Below are positions 61,818 to 64,000 of a DNA stretch of 64,000 bases, piece after piece. Positions within the stretch are counted from its first letter, which is position 1. Each line of letters opens with the position of its first letter. Made by a program: the position numbers and the translations under genes. The stretch comes from Spirosoma endbachense (GTDB lineage: Bacteria; Bacteroidota; Bacteroidia; Cytophagales; Spirosomataceae). Under the pieces are notes generated by a model. It saw nothing but the letters and a program-made list of their open reading frames with translations. It was not told the origin of the DNA and ran no database searches. The DNA is taken from contig NZ_CP045997.1 in NCBI RefSeq assembly GCF_010233585.1, forward strand, positions 2,107,237-2,171,236, in the 5' to 3' direction.

Positions 61818-64000
61818 TTGGGTTGCCGATCAAGAACTTTTTCGTTTGCTGATGCACCAGCGATTACTTCATTCGGCTCTGCATATCGTTTGGTCCGAAC
61901 GATTCCCTGTTGAATGTCCCCGACAGTTGGCGCATCTATGTCGCCCCCTTCTACTTTATTCAGAGCAATCAGCACTGGGTGCTTGGCAGCTTTGGCATAC
62001 AGTCCAAATAACTGCTTGTCCCGTCGGCCCCAGAGCGTATGAACCGCCAGCACCATCAGTGAAACAGCACTCCGATTGACCAAATGTAGTGGAATCGGGC
62101 TACCGACGAGCGCAGGCAACTCCAGAATTACTTTATTGAATGAGTTCATTGTAAGGGCATGCTCACCAGCCAGTAAATCTTCGGGCTCCCGTATATTCAT
62201 GAAATTGGGATGAAGATCATAAGGAAAAAATGCAATGTTGTCCTGTTCAAACTTCTTATCGTTATCGGTCAGCCGCGGATAGAAATAGGCCACGTGCTCC
62301 CCTGATTCGGCATAAAGTCGGGCCAGACCATGCGCAAACCAGGTTTTCCCCTGCTTCGACCGCATGCTGAACAAGGTAATCAGCGGTGGCTGTTCCGAAA
62401 CGCGCCGGTGTTCTATTTCAATGTTGATGGCATTGCCCAACTGTTCGAACATACTTACAGCAGCACGGCTCGCCTTTGAATTGACGGCAAACTTTTTCAC
62501 CGTTGGAAATACAGCCGTAACCGGGCTACCGATTCGCTGTTCGGCCTGTTCCAGTGTATTAATTCGCTTATCGGCCCAGAAGCGCAGGGCAGCCAGCAGC
62601 AGGGCAATCACAAAACCAGCCCCAGCGCCAATCAAGATGAACAGCAAACGTTTGGCCGGTTTTGGCGAAAACGGAAACCCAGGGGGGTCCAGCACTGATA
62701 ATGATCCATCAATGGCAATGTCCTGCCGATGCGTTGTGGCCTGATTAAGTGATTGAACCAGGCTAAGGTATTCTTTCTCTGCAACCGTCATGTCGCGGGT
62801 AAGTTGCCGTTGTTCAGACTCCAGCGGAGTAAACGTAGTCGACTCTTTCTGGTAATCGTCAAGCCGTTTTTTTACCACATCCATCCGGGCTCCAGATTCC
62901 TCAAACTCCAGCACTTTAGTCAGCCACTCATTGACCAGCTTCAGTTTTGGAACCGATTCGGAGGTATTGTCGGCGGCAAAATAGTTCTGGGCAATCTGTT
63001 TCAAATCAGCCGATGCCTGGTCGATCTTCGCCTGATACCGGTCCAGAACGGCCTGCGGCTGGTTGTTGGTCCGGGCATTGATCAACTGCGCTTCGGCTTC
63101 GGTCAGTTCAGCCTGCTTATCGGTTAGTGCGGTATTGATCTTGAGCAAACTCCCTCCCTGCGTCATTCGCTGACTCAGGGCATCCATGGCGGCTTTAGCC
63201 GCCCGATTCCGCATCACTTCGTCATTATATTCCGTTACTAAAGCCTCACGGGTAACGGAACGGGTCTTCAATTCATCTTCGAAGTTCAGTACGTTGTGCT
63301 GAACGTTAAACGCCCGAAGTTTCGATTCGGCATTATCAAGCAGTTTTTTTGCCTGCTTTGCCTTTTCGTCATAATACTTGACCACCGGATTGGTTTCGCC
63401 ACTTTTCAGCGATGTGTAGCGCTGGTTCAGTTCCGTAATGGCCAGCGCCAATGTTTGCTGCGCCACCGCCGGATCTTCAGCCTCATATTCAAGGTCAAGC
63501 ATATCACTGCCATTTCGACGGTTTGCTTTCAGTTTTTTGCTGATATGCTCGGGTGAATAATCCGAATCTGATTCCAGAATCAGCTTTCTGATCGGGTTAT
63601 CGGTCTGGCTTTGAGCGAGACTATCGATCCGCATGCGTGTGTATTCAGGATCGCCCACCCGCACTAACGACTGGCGCAAACTGGCAGGAATGGCTCGCTG
63701 CAAATTCTGAAAACTGGCCGCCGACAGTTGCTTTTCGGTTGGCTTTGTTAGCTGTAGATGCTGACTCAACAGATTAACGCCCACATGATAGAGCGTCTGA
63801 TTTGAGTTGAGTGTTGTCAGAATATTGTCAAAAGCATTACTGACAGCGGCATAATCGGCCTGAAAACCTTCCTGGGCAGAGCGCAGAGAATAGCCAGATG
63901 TAAAGCCGGTGTAAAGCGTAGCTTTGGTTTCATAAATCCGGGTTTCATTCCGCATGAAATAATAGACCGCTCCTGCCGCCAGGCATGGGAACAGAATAAA
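61814..64000 (-). CDS. wzc-like: Wzz/Wzc-type exopolysaccharide chain-length protein with degenerate tyrosine-kinase domain, N-terminus cut by window edge
   Basis: The frame continues beyond 64000: the bases before ATG 63955 encode a hydrophobic TM1 (FILFPCLAAGAVYYFM). The visible protein has a Wzz-like periplasmic domain with long coiled coils (about 180-400), TM2 (RLLFILIGAGAGFVIALLLA) and a C-terminal cytoplasmic P-loop domain. That domain is degenerate for a bacterial tyrosine kinase: Walker A is SMRSKQGKTW, Walker A-prime is AYFYPRLTD without the usual ID(A/T)D, Walker B is ILELPA, and no tyrosine cluster ends the protein. It controls chain length or export of the polysaccharide. The flippase gene follows with 4 bp overlap. 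Confidence 0.85.
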   Translation of the reverse strand, partial: FILFPCLAAGAVYYFMRNETRIYETKATLYTGFTSGYSLRSAQEGFQADYAAVSNAFDNILTTLNSNQTLYHVGVNLLSQHLQLTKPTEKQLSAASFQNLQRAIPASLRQSLVRVGDPEYTRMRIDSLAQSQTDNPIRKLILESDSDYSPEHISKKLKANRRNGSDMLDLEYEAEDPAVAQQTLALAITELNQRYTSLKSGETNPVVKYYDEKAKQAKKLLDNAESKLRAFNVQHNVLNFEDELKTRSVTREALVTEYNDEVMRNRAAKAAMDALSQRMTQGGSLLKINTALTDKQAELTEAEAQLINARTNNQPQAVLDRYQAKIDQASADLKQIAQNYFAADNTSESVPKLKLVNEWLTKVLEFEESGARMDVVKKRLDDYQKESTTFTPLESEQRQLTRDMTVAEKEYLSLVQSLNQATTHRQDIAIDGSLSVLDPPGFPFSPKPAKRLLFILIGAGAGFVIALLLAALRFWADKRINTLEQAEQRIGSPVTAVFPTVKKFAVNSKASRAAVSMFEQLGNAINIEIEHRRVSEQPPLITLFSMRSKQGKTWFAHGLARLYAESGEHVAYFYPRLTDNDKKFEQDNIAFFPYDLHPNFMNIREPEDLLAGEHALTMNSFNKVILELPALVGSPIPLHLVNRSAVSLMVLAVHTLWGRRDKQLFGLYAKAAKHPVLIALNKVEGGDIDAPTVGDIQQGIVRTKRYAEPNEVIAGASANEKVLDRQPK

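Noticed and set aside
8..64000. tRNA, rRNA, CRISPR array, prophage or complete insertion sequence
   Set aside because: I found no cloverleaf-like tRNA, no rRNA, no regular direct-repeat array and no transposase or integrase reading frame in the window.

Overview
The window looks like a chromosomal segment of a Bacteroidota bacterium, most likely order Cytophagales (Spirosoma-like; this genus-level guess is inference). The reasons are a SusC/SusD pair, a fused MurF-alanine racemase, one protein with a type IX secretion (T9SS) type A tail and one with a type B (gliding-motility-type) tail, and a general lack of strong Shine-Dalgarno sites. I see no tRNA, rRNA, CRISPR array, transposase gene or prophage.

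Layout. (1) 1-565: the 3' part of a DEDDh exonuclease gene. (2) 531-6552, minus strand: a compact four-gene operon, read as ECF-type sigma factor, membrane-anchored TPR protein with an anti-sigma-like N-terminus, subtilisin-like protease without signal peptide, and a TPR-CHAT caspase-like protein with signal peptide and C-terminal membrane anchor. (3) 6716-12354: housekeeping genes (RsuA/RluE-type pseudouridine synthase, MurF-Alr fusion, CorA) and a lipoprotein of unknown function. (4) 12723-26842: a pectin / rhamnogalacturonan utilisation locus with a GntR-type regulator, GH28, SusD, SusC, GH31, GH106-type and PL22 proteins. (5) 27011-45888, minus strand: six very large leaderless proteins (about 6,240 residues together) with 11-82 bp between genes. 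Two are paralogous M64-type zinc peptidases, one is a DUF6603-like beta-strand-rich protein, and three I cannot assign. (6) 46215-52578: a small unknown protein, a KAS III enzyme and a large T9SS-exported CBM6/glycoside hydrolase containing a recent 771-bp internal tandem duplication. (7) 52652-64000, minus strand: an exopolysaccharide locus with a Wzz/Wzc-like chain-length protein (cut by the window edge), flippase, several glycosyltransferases including a GT11 fucosyltransferase, an acyltransferase-GT2 fusion and a T9SS type B surface protein.

How the parts may work together. In the polysaccharide locus, SusC/SusD would import oligosaccharides released by GH28, GH106-type and GH31 enzymes, and PL22 would split unsaturated digalacturonate; the GntR/LacI-type regulator next door probably senses a sugar. 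In the sigma-TPR-subtilase-CHAT operon the gene order suggests a regulated two-protease pathway across the inner membrane. The six-gene giant operon looks like one functional unit, perhaps a multiprotein complex carrying two metallopeptidases, but nothing in it names the function. These two operons are the best candidates here for undescribed systems.

A related pair of long imperfect palindromes (39941-40019 and 53534-53624) shares 11-bp ends and 11-bp inner blocks. The first forms the exact junction between two genes of the giant operon, supplying the stop codon of one and the apparent start of the next.
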